40,283 nt of DNA from Deinococcus detaillensis (GCF_007280555.1 NZ_VKDB01000026.1:1-40283), one strand, 5' to 3'. Shown: positions 20,447-29,985, numbered from the stretch's first letter. Numbers and translations are program-made. Notes: generated by a model from the letters alone, not told the origin.

Positions 20447-20452
20447 AGTGTA
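20447..20452 (-). promoter_or_regulatory. -10 box of a leaderless promoter for rlmN
   Basis: TACACT on the minus strand (20452 to 20447), then six bases, then the ATG at 20440. The same hexamer precedes the small gene at 33552 with seven bases. The -35 region is poor. Confidence 0.5.
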
Positions 20453-20496
20453 CGGCGCGTGGGCCAGCTTAAATGGAAGGCATGCAGAGGAGGGCT

Positions 20497-20525
20497 TTGC
20501 CCTGTTCACCGCAATGCCTTATTCT
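20497..20525 (+). promoter_or_regulatory. Promoter for the YbjN-like gene
   Basis: TTGCCC (20497-20502), a 17-base spacer, and TATTCT (20520-20525), each matching four of six consensus bases. ATG follows five bases later with no ribosome site, so the message is probably leaderless. Confidence 0.55.
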
Positions 20526-20530
20526 CAGGC

Positions 20531-21028
20531 ATGACCCACACCCTTAAAAGAGCAGTGGTTACGTCGGCGCTTTTCGGCCTCAGCTTGGGTTTGCCGCTTG
20601 CCAGCGCCCAGACCGTCATCAAGATCGCTACGCCGGAAAGCTTGATGCCGATTCTCAAAACAGCAGGCTACACCGTCACCGTTGACCGCAGCGGCAAGTC
20701 TCCTTTTCTCAAGGTCGAGAACAAAACCGACGGCAACGATTTTTACATCGATTTCTTAAATTGCAACACCAGCAGTTGTGACGGCGCGTTCGCCAACGTC
20801 TTTTATACCGCCACCGACTTCAAGACCAAACCCGATCTCAAAGTGCTCAACACTTGGAATAAAGAGTATTTCAGCCAAGCCTACATGGACGACAAAGGCA
20901 ACCCGCACCTGATCAGCACTTACACTTTCGTGGGCGGCTTTACCAGTGCCAACTTTTTAGATTGGGTTCAAACATTTTACGATGAGATCAGCCAGTATAA
21001 CGATATGCTGGACGGCAAAGGCAAGTAA
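20531..21028 (+). CDS. Secreted YbjN-domain protein
   Basis: A 165-residue protein with a signal peptide (1-26, ending ALA-type LASA before Gln) and a mature domain with the YbjN pattern: a helix LMPILKTAGYTVTVD, strands FLKVENKTDGNDFYIDFLNC, then a central LKVLNTWNKE and a C-terminal FLDWVQTFYDEI helix. YbjN domains have the fold of type III secretion chaperones; function is unclear and exported versions are common. Two cysteines (LNC and SSC) are close enough to pair. I choose ATG 20531; the frame stays open for about 1 kb upstream, but that part is only the reverse side of rlmN. Confidence 0.82.
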   Translation: MTHTLKRAVVTSALFGLSLGLPLASAQTVIKIATPESLMPILKTAGYTVTVDRSGKSPFLKVENKTDGNDFYIDFLNCNTSSCDGAFANVFYTATDFKTKPDLKVLNTWNKEYFSQAYMDDKGNPHLISTYTFVGGFTSANFLDWVQTFYDEISQYNDMLDGKGK

Positions 21029-21039
21029 GCCGCTCAATC

Positions 21040-21453
21040 TCAGTTGAGTTCACGTAGAAGTCTATCTATGGGCACCGCCAACGCGAAAGCGGGAATCGGT
21101 GCCCTTCCTGTTTGGCCCCACGCGTCTTGCAGCTCGTAATACCCCGACATGCTGCCGGGCACGTCTTCGAGCGTCACGAAGCTGTCATAGACGAACACGC
21201 CGCCGGGGGCAATGATCGGCTGCTGACCAATGACGCCTTCACCTTCCACCTGCGTTTCTCGCCCGCTGCCGTCAGTGATCTGCCAGTGGCGGGCCATAAT
21301 TTGCCAAGAATCGGCAGCGTGGTTTTCGATGCGGATGAGGTAGCTGAACACCTGCCGACCTGCCCGCGAGTGGGCCGCGAGGTGCTGCACGGTGACGCTG
21401 ACTCGCACCTCAGGCGCGGCCACGTGAAGAGGACGTTCGGCAAATTCGGACAT
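21040..21453 (-). CDS. apaG: ApaG domain protein
   Basis: A 137-residue single-domain ApaG protein, an immunoglobulin/fibronectin-III-like fold of unclear role that has been linked to cobalt/magnesium resistance and Ap4A metabolism. The family pattern is clear: VSVTVQHL, FSYLIRIENHA, QIMARHWQITDGSG, VEGEGVIGQQPIIAPG, and SFVTLEDVPGSMSGYYEL. The start is ATG 21453, with TATGCT seven bases upstream and no ribosome site; the frame opens four codons earlier. It is divergent from the M42 peptidase across 53 bases. Confidence 0.92.
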   Translation of the reverse strand: MSEFAERPLHVAAPEVRVSVTVQHLAAHSRAGRQVFSYLIRIENHAADSWQIMARHWQITDGSGRETQVEGEGVIGQQPIIAPGGVFVYDSFVTLEDVPGSMSGYYELQDAWGQTGRAPIPAFALAVPIDRLLRELN

Positions 21454-21460
21454 GCAAGAA

Positions 21461-21499
21461 AGCATAAAGCACCCACGCCAGCCGGTGAGCGCTTATGCT
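21461..21499. promoter_or_regulatory. Twin divergent leaderless promoters
   Basis: On the minus strand TATGCT (21466 to 21461) lies seven bases before the apaG ATG at 21453. On the plus strand the same hexamer TATGCT (21494-21499) lies seven bases before the peptidase ATG at 21507. Neither start has a ribosome binding site of normal spacing. Confidence 0.6.
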
Positions 21500-21506
21500 C
21501 AGGAAC

Positions 21507-22583
21507 ATGACTGCTTCCACTCCGAAGACCAGCCCGCTCAACACCGAATTTTTGCTCAACCTTTTGCGTGAAGCCGGCCCCAGCGGTTACGAGGCCCGCC
21601 CCGCCCGCGTGTGGCTCAGGGAAGCCGCGCAGTTTGCCCGCACCCGCAGCGACTCTTACGGCAACGCCTACGCCGAAGTCGGCCCCGAGGACGGCCAGCC
21701 GATTGTCTTGCTGGGCCACCTCGACGAGATCGGTTTGATGGTCTCGCACATCGACGATCAGGGCTTTTTGGCGTTTCTCAACATCGGCGGCTGGGACCCG
21801 CAGGTGCTGGTCGGGCAGCGCATCCGGCTGCTGGCTCCGGGCCAAGACATCTTGGGCGTCATCGGCAAAAAAGCCATTCACGTGATGGAGCAAGAAGAGC
21901 GCACCAAAGCCAGCAAGCTCGAAGAGCTGTGGATCGACACCGGCCTGAGCGCCGAGGAAGTCAATCAGCGCATTCCGGTGGGCACGGTGGGCGTCATCGA
22001 GCAGCCGCCGCTGCTGCTGGGCGACAAGCTGGTCAGCAAGTCGCTCGACAACCGCGTGGGCGCGTTCGTGGTCTTGGAAGCCCTGCGCCAGCTCGCGCAG
22101 CAAGGCGTTAAGCGCCGGGTGGTAGCGGTGGGCACAGCCCAAGAAGAAATCGGCTTGTTCGGGGCCAGCGTCAGCAGCCACGCCCTCGATCCCCTGGCAG
22201 GCATCGCGGTGGACGTGACCCACGAAACCAAGCAGCCGGGCGTCAACGAAAAGAAATACGGCAAGTCACCGTTCGGCTCCGGCGCGAACCTGAGTGTCGG
22301 GCCACTGTTCAATCCCAAGTTGACCGACGCCCTACAGGAAGTCGGCCGGACCAAAGCTATTCCGTTCAGCGTCTCGGCCACCCCGCGCCACTCGTCTACC
22401 GACGGCGACGCGCTGGCCCTCACGCGCGGCGGCGTGCCGACCGGCGTGGTCAGCATTCCCAACCGCTATATGCACAGCCCCTCGGAGATGGTGCAGCTCA
22501 GCGACGTGCAGGCCTGCATCGACATCATTGCCGCTTGGGTCATGAGCTTGCCGGAAGGCGAAGTGGATTTTTCGCGCCACTGA
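21507..22583 (+). CDS. M42 family metallopeptidase
   Basis: A 358-residue di-zinc aminopeptidase of the M42 family (glutamyl aminopeptidase/deblocking aminopeptidase type; often labelled endoglucanase in older annotations), usually a tetrahedral dodecamer that trims peptides in the cytoplasm. Expected metal and catalytic residues are visible: His71 and Asp73 (GHLDEIG), Asp181 (SLDNRVGA), Glu213 and Glu214 (TAQEEIG), Asp236 (AVDVTHE), and a C-terminal His in YMHSPSEM. Start is ATG 21507 at the leaderless promoter; an ATG twelve bases earlier is in frame but overlaps the -10 box. A strong terminator follows. Confidence 0.93.
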   Translation: MTASTPKTSPLNTEFLLNLLREAGPSGYEARPARVWLREAAQFARTRSDSYGNAYAEVGPEDGQPIVLLGHLDEIGLMVSHIDDQGFLAFLNIGGWDPQVLVGQRIRLLAPGQDILGVIGKKAIHVMEQEERTKASKLEELWIDTGLSAEEVNQRIPVGTVGVIEQPPLLLGDKLVSKSLDNRVGAFVVLEALRQLAQQGVKRRVVAVGTAQEEIGLFGASVSSHALDPLAGIAVDVTHETKQPGVNEKKYGKSPFGSGANLSVGPLFNPKLTDALQEVGRTKAIPFSVSATPRHSSTDGDALALTRGGVPTGVVSIPNRYMHSPSEMVQLSDVQACIDIIAAWVMSLPEGEVDFSRH

Positions 22584-22598
22584 GCGCAGACAGTCAAA

Positions 22599-22648
22599 GC
22601 GCGGAGAAGCGGGCTTACCGATAGCCCTGCTTCTCCGCGCCGTTTTCT
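22599..22648 (+). terminator. Strong intrinsic terminator after the M42 gene
   Basis: GCGCGGAGAAGC plus GGGCT (22599-22615) pairs with AGCCC plus GCTTCTCCGCGC (22623-22640), giving 17 pairs with one bulged T and a 7-base loop, followed by CGTTTTCTT. It lies between convergent genes. Confidence 0.8.
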
Positions 22649-22682
22649 TGGCCACGTTACAGCGTTTTTTCAAATGCTGAAT

Positions 22683-23402
22683 TCAGTCGCCCGCACCCAC
22701 TTTGGCCAGCACGGTTTCGTTCTGAGCGGCAAGTTCGAGGATGTGATAGCCGTAAGCGTTGATGACCTGCGCTCCGGTGGCCGCATCGGTGTACGACACC
22801 TTTTTACCCTCGTACTCGTGGATATGGCCGTGAACCACCATGCTGGGGCGGCGCTTTTCGATAAAGCCGCTGATAAATTCGCAGCCTCTATGGGCGTAGT
22901 CGCTGCCCGCGTGCGGTCCCAGCGGCGGGGCGTGGGTCAGAAAAATATCCACGCCTCCTCTGGCTTGCCACGCCAGCTTGCTCAGCCCCCAGCGGGCCTG
23001 TGAGGCCGTGTACTGGTTTTCGCCGTCACGGTAACGCGGCACCCCGCCCCAGCCCGCGATTCTCAGCCCCGCTTCGGTAATCAAACGGCCATGCGCGTTG
23101 ATGACGCCCTGCGGCAGGTGGCGGCCTGAGCCTTCATTGATGTATTCGTCGTTGTGGTTGCCCGGCACATACACCACTGGCACCGTCAACGTGGAAGCCA
23201 AAAACTCCAGAAAAAAACCCGGAACATCGCCCGCCGCCAGCACCAGATCAAATTCGGGCAGGCCGCTGGGAAAGCCCGTGCGGTACACGTAGGGATGCAC
23301 CATATCGGCCACCACCATCACCCGCTTTGCCGCTGCGGGAGCGAATGTTGCGGCGAGTTTGGCCGGGCGGGCGTGGGCTGTAGGTTGGAGAAGCGAGGTC
23401 AT
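22683..23402 (-). CDS. Metallophosphoesterase
   Basis: A 239-residue calcineurin-like phosphoesterase with the usual five blocks: VADMVHPYVY (the D-x-H block, here with one extra residue between Asp and His), AAGDVPGF, PGNHNDEY, THAPPLG and VHGHIHEY. These bind two metal ions and act on phosphomonoesters or diesters, including cyclic nucleotides; the substrate is unknown. Start is ATG 23402, with GGAG about 12 bases upstream; the frame opens 11 codons earlier at a GTG. It converges with the M42 gene at the terminator and is divergent from the GNAT gene. Confidence 0.88.
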   Translation of the reverse strand: MTSLLQPTAHARPAKLAATFAPAAAKRVMVVADMVHPYVYRTGFPSGLPEFDLVLAAGDVPGFFLEFLASTLTVPVVYVPGNHNDEYINEGSGRHLPQGVINAHGRLITEAGLRIAGWGGVPRYRDGENQYTASQARWGLSKLAWQARGGVDIFLTHAPPLGPHAGSDYAHRGCEFISGFIEKRRPSMVVHGHIHEYEGKKVSYTDAATGAQVINAYGYHILELAAQNETVLAKVGAGD

Positions 23403-23547
23403 AAATGCAAACACTCCTGCCCGGCGCAGGTTCACTGAATTGGGGCAGCACCAATCAGCTCAAACGCGGCTGCTGACTCCACCCACCGGGACTTTTGTGG
23501 CCTCCATTCTAGCGCGGCTGAAGCGGCCTAGCAGCAAGTCTGGCAAA

Positions 23548-24078
23548 ATGCTAAAGATGACGGCCCCCGCTCCTGCTTCCAGCTTGCCCACCCTCTTCAC
23601 GCCGCGCCTGAAGCTGTATCCGCTCACGCACGACATCGTAGTGCGGCAGCTTACGGGAAAGCCGTTCACACTGGATTTGCCGGAACTCGGCCCAGTCGAG
23701 TTTGATACCGAGTGGCCCGGCGACGCCTTTGCCATCTTCGCGTCGCTGGCCCAGGACACGCAGAGTTCAGGCGGTTGGGTGATGGTTCACGCGGGCAAGG
23801 CAGCAGGCATGATCGGCCCCAAAGGCGTGCTGTGGGGCGCGGTGGAAATCGGTTATGGACTGCGGCCCCAAAATTGGCGGCAGGGACTGGCCACCGAAGC
23901 GGTGCAGGCCGTGACCGCTTGGCTGCTGACGCTGGAACACGTCCGGCGCGTCACCGCCGAAACCGCTGTGGACAATCTGGCCAGCGCAAAAGTCCTTACG
24001 AAAGCGGGCTTTGTGGAAACGGGGCGCGGCCACAGCGAAGAAGACGGCGACTTGCGGCTGTGGGAGCGGCGCACCTGA
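23548..24078 (+). CDS. GNAT family N-acetyltransferase
   Basis: This 176-residue acetyltransferase has the acetyl-CoA motif GYGLRPQNWRQGLATEAV (motif A), preceded by a beta strand GAVEI, then VRRVTAETAVDNLASAKVL and KAGFVETGR, the pattern of RimJ/RimL-type small-molecule or protein acetyltransferases. Two start codons are nine bases apart (23548 and 23557); neither has a convincing ribosome site. The longer upstream frame is just the back of the metallophosphoesterase. It converges on the uridine kinase gene. Confidence 0.82.
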   Translation: MLKMTAPAPASSLPTLFTPRLKLYPLTHDIVVRQLTGKPFTLDLPELGPVEFDTEWPGDAFAIFASLAQDTQSSGGWVMVHAGKAAGMIGPKGVLWGAVEIGYGLRPQNWRQGLATEAVQAVTAWLLTLEHVRRVTAETAVDNLASAKVLTKAGFVETGRGHSEEDGDLRLWERRT

Positions 24079-24121
24079 AGGAGACCCGACCTGCCGCCCC
24101 GATCCTTATGCTCCTTCCCAA

Positions 24122-24754
24122 CTACTCCAACAAAGTGGCCCGAATCCGCGCCGAGAGCATGTCCAGCGCCGGTTCGTTCATGCCGCCGTGCTGAATGATC
24201 ACGTCGGCGTGCCGCTTGGTGGGTTCGACAAAGCTCAGGTGCATGGGCCGCACGAATTCCAAATACTGCTGAATCACGCTTTCCTGGCTGCGGCCCCGCT
24301 CATGAGTGTCGCGCAGTAAGCGGCGAATGAAGCGCACGTCAGGGTCGGCGTCCACGAAGACCTTGAGATGCATCTTGCCGAGCAGATCGGGGTCGTAAAG
24401 CGCGAAAAACCCTTCCAGCACCACCACCGGCGCGGGCAAGACGGTCTGGGTCTCTTCGGCGCGGGTATGGTGGGTAAAATCGTAGGTCGGCATATCGACC
24501 GGCACCCCGGCCAGCAGCGCGTCCAGATGTTCACGCAGCAAGGCCCAATCGAAGGCAGCAGGGTGATCGTAGTTGGTGCTGACCCGTGTTTCAAAAGGAA
24601 TCTCGGCCTGGTCGCGGTAATAGTTATCTTGCCAGAGCACCGCGACGCCCGACGCCCCCACCGTTTCGATGACCCGCCGCGTCACGGTGGTTTTGCCACT
24701 GCCCGACCCGCCCGCCACCCCGATCACGAAGGGGCGCTGAACTGACTTGTTCAC
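24122..24754 (-). CDS. udk: Uridine kinase
   Basis: A 210-residue P-loop kinase that phosphorylates uridine and cytidine to UMP and CMP in pyrimidine salvage. P-loop GGSGSGKTT at 15-23, then the substrate segment QDNYYRD, the YDHPAAFDW motif, YDFTHHTR (catalytic Asp), EGFFALY, the LID region FIRRLLRDTHERGRS, and VEPTKRHADVII. Length is normal. GTG start overlaps the upstream gene by GTGA, so it is translationally coupled to the leucine-dehydrogenase-like gene, an unusual pairing. Confidence 0.94.
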   Translation of the reverse strand: MNKSVQRPFVIGVAGGSGSGKTTVTRRVIETVGASGVAVLWQDNYYRDQAEIPFETRVSTNYDHPAAFDWALLREHLDALLAGVPVDMPTYDFTHHTRAEETQTVLPAPVVVLEGFFALYDPDLLGKMHLKVFVDADPDVRFIRRLLRDTHERGRSQESVIQQYLEFVRPMHLSFVEPTKRHADVIIQHGGMNEPALDMLSARIRATLLE

Positions 24755-25800
24755 GCCCGCCCGAGTGAGCCGATCAGTTCGATGCGGCGCTCGGCCAGTT
24801 TGCGGGCCACCAGATGCGGCGGCTTGTGGTGCTGCTCAGCCAGCGCGGCGATACGCGAGACAATGCCGTAGATTTTTTCTCCGGCGGCTTCCGGCGTGAG
24901 GTTGTGGGCCGAGGCGATCAGGCCCGCGCCGTTGATGGCGAAGTCGGGAATATAAGCGATGCCCGCTTCGCGCACCAACTCCTCGCTGCTGCGCGAGAGC
25001 GGGTGGTGCTCGGCTCCGGCGATGAGGCGGCACTGCAACCTCGGCACGTCTTGGCTGCGGATGCTGTAGCCGAAAGCGCACGGCGCGAGAATGTCGCAGG
25101 GCGCGTCGAGCAGGCTCTGGGTGTCCATGACTTGACTGTTATCCAAGCTGCTGCCCAGCGCTTCGGCCCGCTCAGCTTGGATGTCGCTGAGCAGCAGGCG
25201 AGCGCCCTCGCGGTGGAGCAACTCGGCCAGCAGCCGCCCGACCGTGCCGACGCCCAAGATGGCGACGCGCACATTGCGCATACTCTCGCTGCCGAGGGTA
25301 AACCGGGCCGCCGCCTTGATGCCCCGGTACACGCCGTAAGCAGTGGCGGCGGCGGTGTCGGTGTTCATGCCCATGGTGCTATTGGTTTCCTGCGCCACAT
25401 AAGCGATGTCCTGACCCGAAACCCGCACGTCTTCGGTGAGAACCAGCCGCCCACCAAAATGGCTGATCTGCCGCCCCAAAGCCCGGAACAATGCTTCGCG
25501 GGCGTGGCCCTGCGCGTCACTGCCTTCTTCGCTCGTCAGGTTGTCGGGGCTGAGCAGCACGCACGACGCGCCGCCGTAATTCAGGCCGGTCAGCGCCGCC
25601 TTGAGAGTCATGGACTCGCTCAGCGCCAGCGCTCCCTTGAGCACCAGGTCTTCATCCAGCGTCACCAAGCGGCATCCGGCGATGGCCGGGCCGAGCACCG
25701 TCGAGTGAATGGCCAGCACCGCCCGCAACCCGCTGGGCACATGCGAAAGCAGCGTGACTTGTTCGTGTCCGCGCTGCTGCATCTCGTCAAACATCAGCAT
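24751..25800 (-). CDS. Leucine/Glu-Phe-Val dehydrogenase homologue lacking the catalytic lysine
   Basis: A 349-residue member of the GLFV amino-acid dehydrogenase family, closest in layout to leucine dehydrogenase, which deaminates branched-chain amino acids with NAD. The substrate-binding Lys67 is kept (MTLKAALTGLN), and so are the Asp in LTEDV (Asp124), TAYGVYRGIKA and the NAD motif GVGTVG (183-188). The second lysine, which in GGGK is catalytic and lies 12 residues after the first, is Ser79 here (GGAS). The DNA reads cleanly through this point, so this is not a frameshift. It may be inactive, altered in chemistry, or regulatory. GGGAG lies seven bases before ATG 25800. It overlaps udk by four bases. 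Confidence 0.85.
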   Translation of the reverse strand: MLMFDEMQQRGHEQVTLLSHVPSGLRAVLAIHSTVLGPAIAGCRLVTLDEDLVLKGALALSESMTLKAALTGLNYGGASCVLLSPDNLTSEEGSDAQGHAREALFRALGRQISHFGGRLVLTEDVRVSGQDIAYVAQETNSTMGMNTDTAAATAYGVYRGIKAAARFTLGSESMRNVRVAILGVGTVGRLLAELLHREGARLLLSDIQAERAEALGSSLDNSQVMDTQSLLDAPCDILAPCAFGYSIRSQDVPRLQCRLIAGAEHHPLSRSSEELVREAGIAYIPDFAINGAGLIASAHNLTPEAAGEKIYGIVSRIAALAEQHHKPPHLVARKLAERRIELIGSLGRA

Positions 25801-26200
25801 TGTTCCGCTCCCTTCTGCACGCCGCTCACGCTAGCATGTCTGGATGTTTGCCGGCTTTAGGAGCGCCCTGTAAGATGGGGGCGTTCAGTGAAAGCCGCCG
25901 CGCTAAAGTAAGACTCGTCTCAAATGCCCTTGCCCAGCCAAAAGCGCGGGCGCGAGGATGAGATTTGTAAGACATGGCATTCTAAAGTAATGGCGGATTA
26001 ATCGCCGCATGGCAAAGACAAGCAAGGTCAGCTGAGGAAGGGAGCAAGTTGGCAAGGTGCAGAGCAGGTGGGAGAGAGTAAACCGTGACAAGGCCCCGGC
26101 TTTTGGACAATCTGGCTTGCACAGAAGACACCCAAAACCAACACAGCACCATCTAAAACGGCTGCACTGAGTCGAGCAGACGCATAAAGTGAGGAGAGAA
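25801..26200. other. 400-base divergent intergenic region
   Basis: No gene is supported here. It holds a plus-strand promoter (25848-25876), GTAAGAT/GTAAGAC three times (25870, 25908, 25967), CTAAAGTAA twice (25903 and 25982), and the near-palindrome GGCG-G-ATTAATCGCC (25992-26006). If transcription starts near 25883, the E2-like gene has a leader of over 300 bases, which could carry regulatory RNA structure. Confidence 0.5.
25848..25876 (+). promoter_or_regulatory. Promoter reading toward the E2-like gene
   Basis: TTGCCG (25848-25853), a 17-base spacer, and TAAGAT (25871-25876), four of six consensus matches in each hexamer. The first GTAAGAY repeat overlaps the -10 box. Confidence 0.45.
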
Positions 26201-27868
26201 ATGGAGACAATTGCGCCGCTGGCAAAAGTTCTAGCCGAGGCAAACGGAATCGAATGGCGTTCGCTGCACGGTACAGGCAACGCCGGAATGATCACCGAAA
26301 CCGATATTTTGGGTTACTTGGCCCGCGTCATGAGCGGAGAAGAAGACGCGCCGACGACCCCAGTCGATCCGATGCCCTCGCCTGCCGAGTTGGCGGTGTA
26401 TTCGTCGCCGGAAATGCTCAGCCGCGCCGGAGTCGAGCCGGAATTGGCCGAGTTTCTCAAGGCCCAACAAGATCAGATTCAGCACGTTCAAACGCAGCAC
26501 AGCGCTCCTCCCGAAATGGTGGCCCCGCCCGTGCCCAGCATGTCTTCATCTGATATTGCCGTTCCCGATATTGCTGTGCCGAGTGTGTCTATGCCCAGCG
26601 CCGTCATGTCCGATTTGGCTGTGCCTGATTTGGTGGTGCCTGAAGTGACGGCGGCAGAAATCGTGCTGGAACCGGTTGTGGCAGCCCCCGTCACCCCAGA
26701 GCCCACCGCGCCGACGCCCGCCTTTGAAGTGCCGCTCGCTGCCGAAGACGACTTCGCCGAGCCTGCCTTCATCCATACACCTGCCCCCGCACCAGAAGAT
26801 GAGTTCGAACTGGAAGAAGAACCCGTGGAAGCCCAAGCGCCTGCGGCGCAGGTGCAGCCAGTGACGCCGCCTCCCCTGCCCCAAGCGCCTGCCAAGCCCG
26901 CTTCCGGCGGCCTGCTCAGCGGCCTGCTGTCGAGCTTGTACCGCCGCAACGACCCGCCCGCTCCTCAAGCGCCGACTCAGCCCACCCCTGCCCAGCCCAC
27001 ACCGACTCAGCCGGTTGCCGCGACGCCTGCGGTCAGCTCGCCAGAAGTGGTCAAGCCCGCAGTCGTCAAGCCCGAAGTGAAGCTGCCCGAACTCGGCGTG
27101 CCGCCTGCCGCCGCCTTGGCGCTACCGGAACCCGAACTGGCCGTACACGCCGACGTGGTGCCGCCGATCAGCACTGAGAGCAGTGCCGAAGAGCGCGTCC
27201 TGCCGCCTGTCCCCGTACTCGGCGAAGTCATCGTGCCCGATATCGCGCAGCCAGCCGATACGGCGAAGCCAACCGACACCGCCGAGCCCGCTCCATTCGC
27301 GCCCAGCGAACCCGAAGTCGCGCCGGTGCCGTTGCCCGCACCGCAGCTGCCGTCTGTTGCGGCCGCCACCGTGCCCAATATCACCGTGCCCGCTGCTGCT
27401 TGGGCCGGAACCTACCTGCGCCGCGAGGTGGATTTGAGCGCCATGCAAAGCGCCCGCGAGCAGCTCAGCGATCTGGTCGGCGACTTGCCGCTCACCCTGA
27501 TGCTGGCCCGCGCCGCTCAGCGCCACCTCGGCCTGCTGAATCTTTCCAGCGTGGCAGTAGCCAATGTGAGCGGTCAAGCGCTTGACGCAGACCTCAGCGG
27601 CGACCTCCGCAGCGGCATCAAGGCCCTCTCGGATGCCAAGCCCGCCGGCTCCGAACCCGCCATCCCAGCCGATCTGCTGATTCTCGACGCTGGCGAACTC
27701 GACCTCGACGACCTGCACTACCCGCACGCCGTCACACTGTCGCTGGGCCGCGTTCAAAACGGCAAGTCGGCCCTGAGCCTCAACGGCGACTTGGACGTGC
27801 AGCAGGCCGCCCGCTTCCTCGCCGAAGTCTCGGCGCTGCTGGCCACACCGGTCAAGCTGCTGGTGTAG
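26201..27868 (+). CDS. E3-binding-domain protein with degenerate E2 acyltransferase-like C-terminus
   Basis: A 555-residue protein of unusual make-up. Residues 6-41 are a peripheral-subunit-binding domain (AKVLAEANGIEWRSLHGTGNAG, then ITETDILGYL), the part of E2 proteins that holds E1 or E3 in 2-oxoacid dehydrogenase complexes. A long Pro/Ala/Val-rich linker (about 50-400) follows. Residues 404-555 resemble the E2 catalytic domain: REVDLSAM at the start and QQAARFLAEVSALLATP at the end. The active-site HxxxDG is absent; the matching place reads NGDLDVQ. There is no lipoyl domain. It may be a structural or pseudo-enzyme subunit. ATG 26201 has GGAG upstream; its long leader begins near 25883. 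Confidence 0.8.
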   Translation: METIAPLAKVLAEANGIEWRSLHGTGNAGMITETDILGYLARVMSGEEDAPTTPVDPMPSPAELAVYSSPEMLSRAGVEPELAEFLKAQQDQIQHVQTQHSAPPEMVAPPVPSMSSSDIAVPDIAVPSVSMPSAVMSDLAVPDLVVPEVTAAEIVLEPVVAAPVTPEPTAPTPAFEVPLAAEDDFAEPAFIHTPAPAPEDEFELEEEPVEAQAPAAQVQPVTPPPLPQAPAKPASGGLLSGLLSSLYRRNDPPAPQAPTQPTPAQPTPTQPVAATPAVSSPEVVKPAVVKPEVKLPELGVPPAAALALPEPELAVHADVVPPISTESSAEERVLPPVPVLGEVIVPDIAQPADTAKPTDTAEPAPFAPSEPEVAPVPLPAPQLPSVAAATVPNITVPAAAWAGTYLRREVDLSAMQSAREQLSDLVGDLPLTLMLARAAQRHLGLLNLSSVAVANVSGQALDADLSGDLRSGIKALSDAKPAGSEPAIPADLLILDAGELDLDDLHYPHAVTLSLGRVQNGKSALSLNGDLDVQQAARFLAEVSALLATPVKLLV

Positions 27869-27871
27869 TGG

Positions 27872-27921
27872 GGAGAGGGGAAAGCAAGACAGTTTTCTAG
27901 CTTTGCTTTCCTCCTCTCTCC
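27872..27921. other. Imperfect stem-loop after the E2-like gene
   Basis: GGAAAGCAA (27879-27887) pairs with TTGCTTTCC (27903-27911), extended imperfectly by GGAGAG (27872-27877) with CTCTCC (27916-27921). No T-run follows. It may help end the upstream transcript or protect its 3' end. Confidence 0.4.
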
Positions 27922-27941
27922 TCCAATCCGTTAAACTAAGT

Positions 27942-27969
27942 CACGGTGCTGTGCGCCGTGCTTTTTTTT
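27942..27969 (+). terminator. Terminator-like hairpin just before purA
   Basis: CACGGTGC (27942-27949) pairs with GCGCCGTG (27953-27960) around a TGT loop, with one G-T wobble, and is followed by C and eight Ts. It is a textbook intrinsic terminator 30 bases before the purA start. It may end the upstream transcript or act as an attenuator for purA, since a possible -10 box TAAACT (27932-27937) lies just upstream. Confidence 0.75.
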
Positions 27970-27999
27970 GGCAAAATTCGCGCACAGTGGGAGGCATAC

Positions 28000-29214
<1,215 letters not shown>

Positions 29215-29237
29215 TTTTTTAAGCCGCCTATAATTTC

Positions 29238-29272
29238 GGGAACGCTGAAGGCGAGAGATCGCCCGCGTTCCC
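29238..29272. terminator. Stem-loop after purA
   Basis: GGGAACGC (29238-29245) pairs with GCGTTCCC (29265-29272), and inside it GGCG (29250-29253) pairs with CGCC (29260-29263). AAAATTTT follows. It is the likely end of the purA message. A good -10-like TATAAT (29229-29234) lies just before it. Confidence 0.55.
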
Positions 29273-29373
29273 AAAATTTTGACACAAACCTGACAATTGA
29301 ACGGGCGGGCAGCGCTTTAGAATCCAAAGCATTCACGGGCCGCAGCATCTGGCCCACAAAGGAAGTGACTGAC

Positions 29374-29985
<612 letters not shown>

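Noticed and set aside
19535..20530. A 1-kb upward extension of the YbjN-like gene
   Set aside because: The extension is only the reverse side of rlmN; a signal peptide and a leaderless promoter point to ATG 20531.
21174..22223. A 349-codon minus-strand frame
   Set aside because: It lies opposite the M42 peptidase and apaG, both firmly identified.
29279..29284. TTGACA as the folE -35 box
   Set aside because: No acceptable -10 box lies 16-18 bases downstream, so I did not list it as a promoter.
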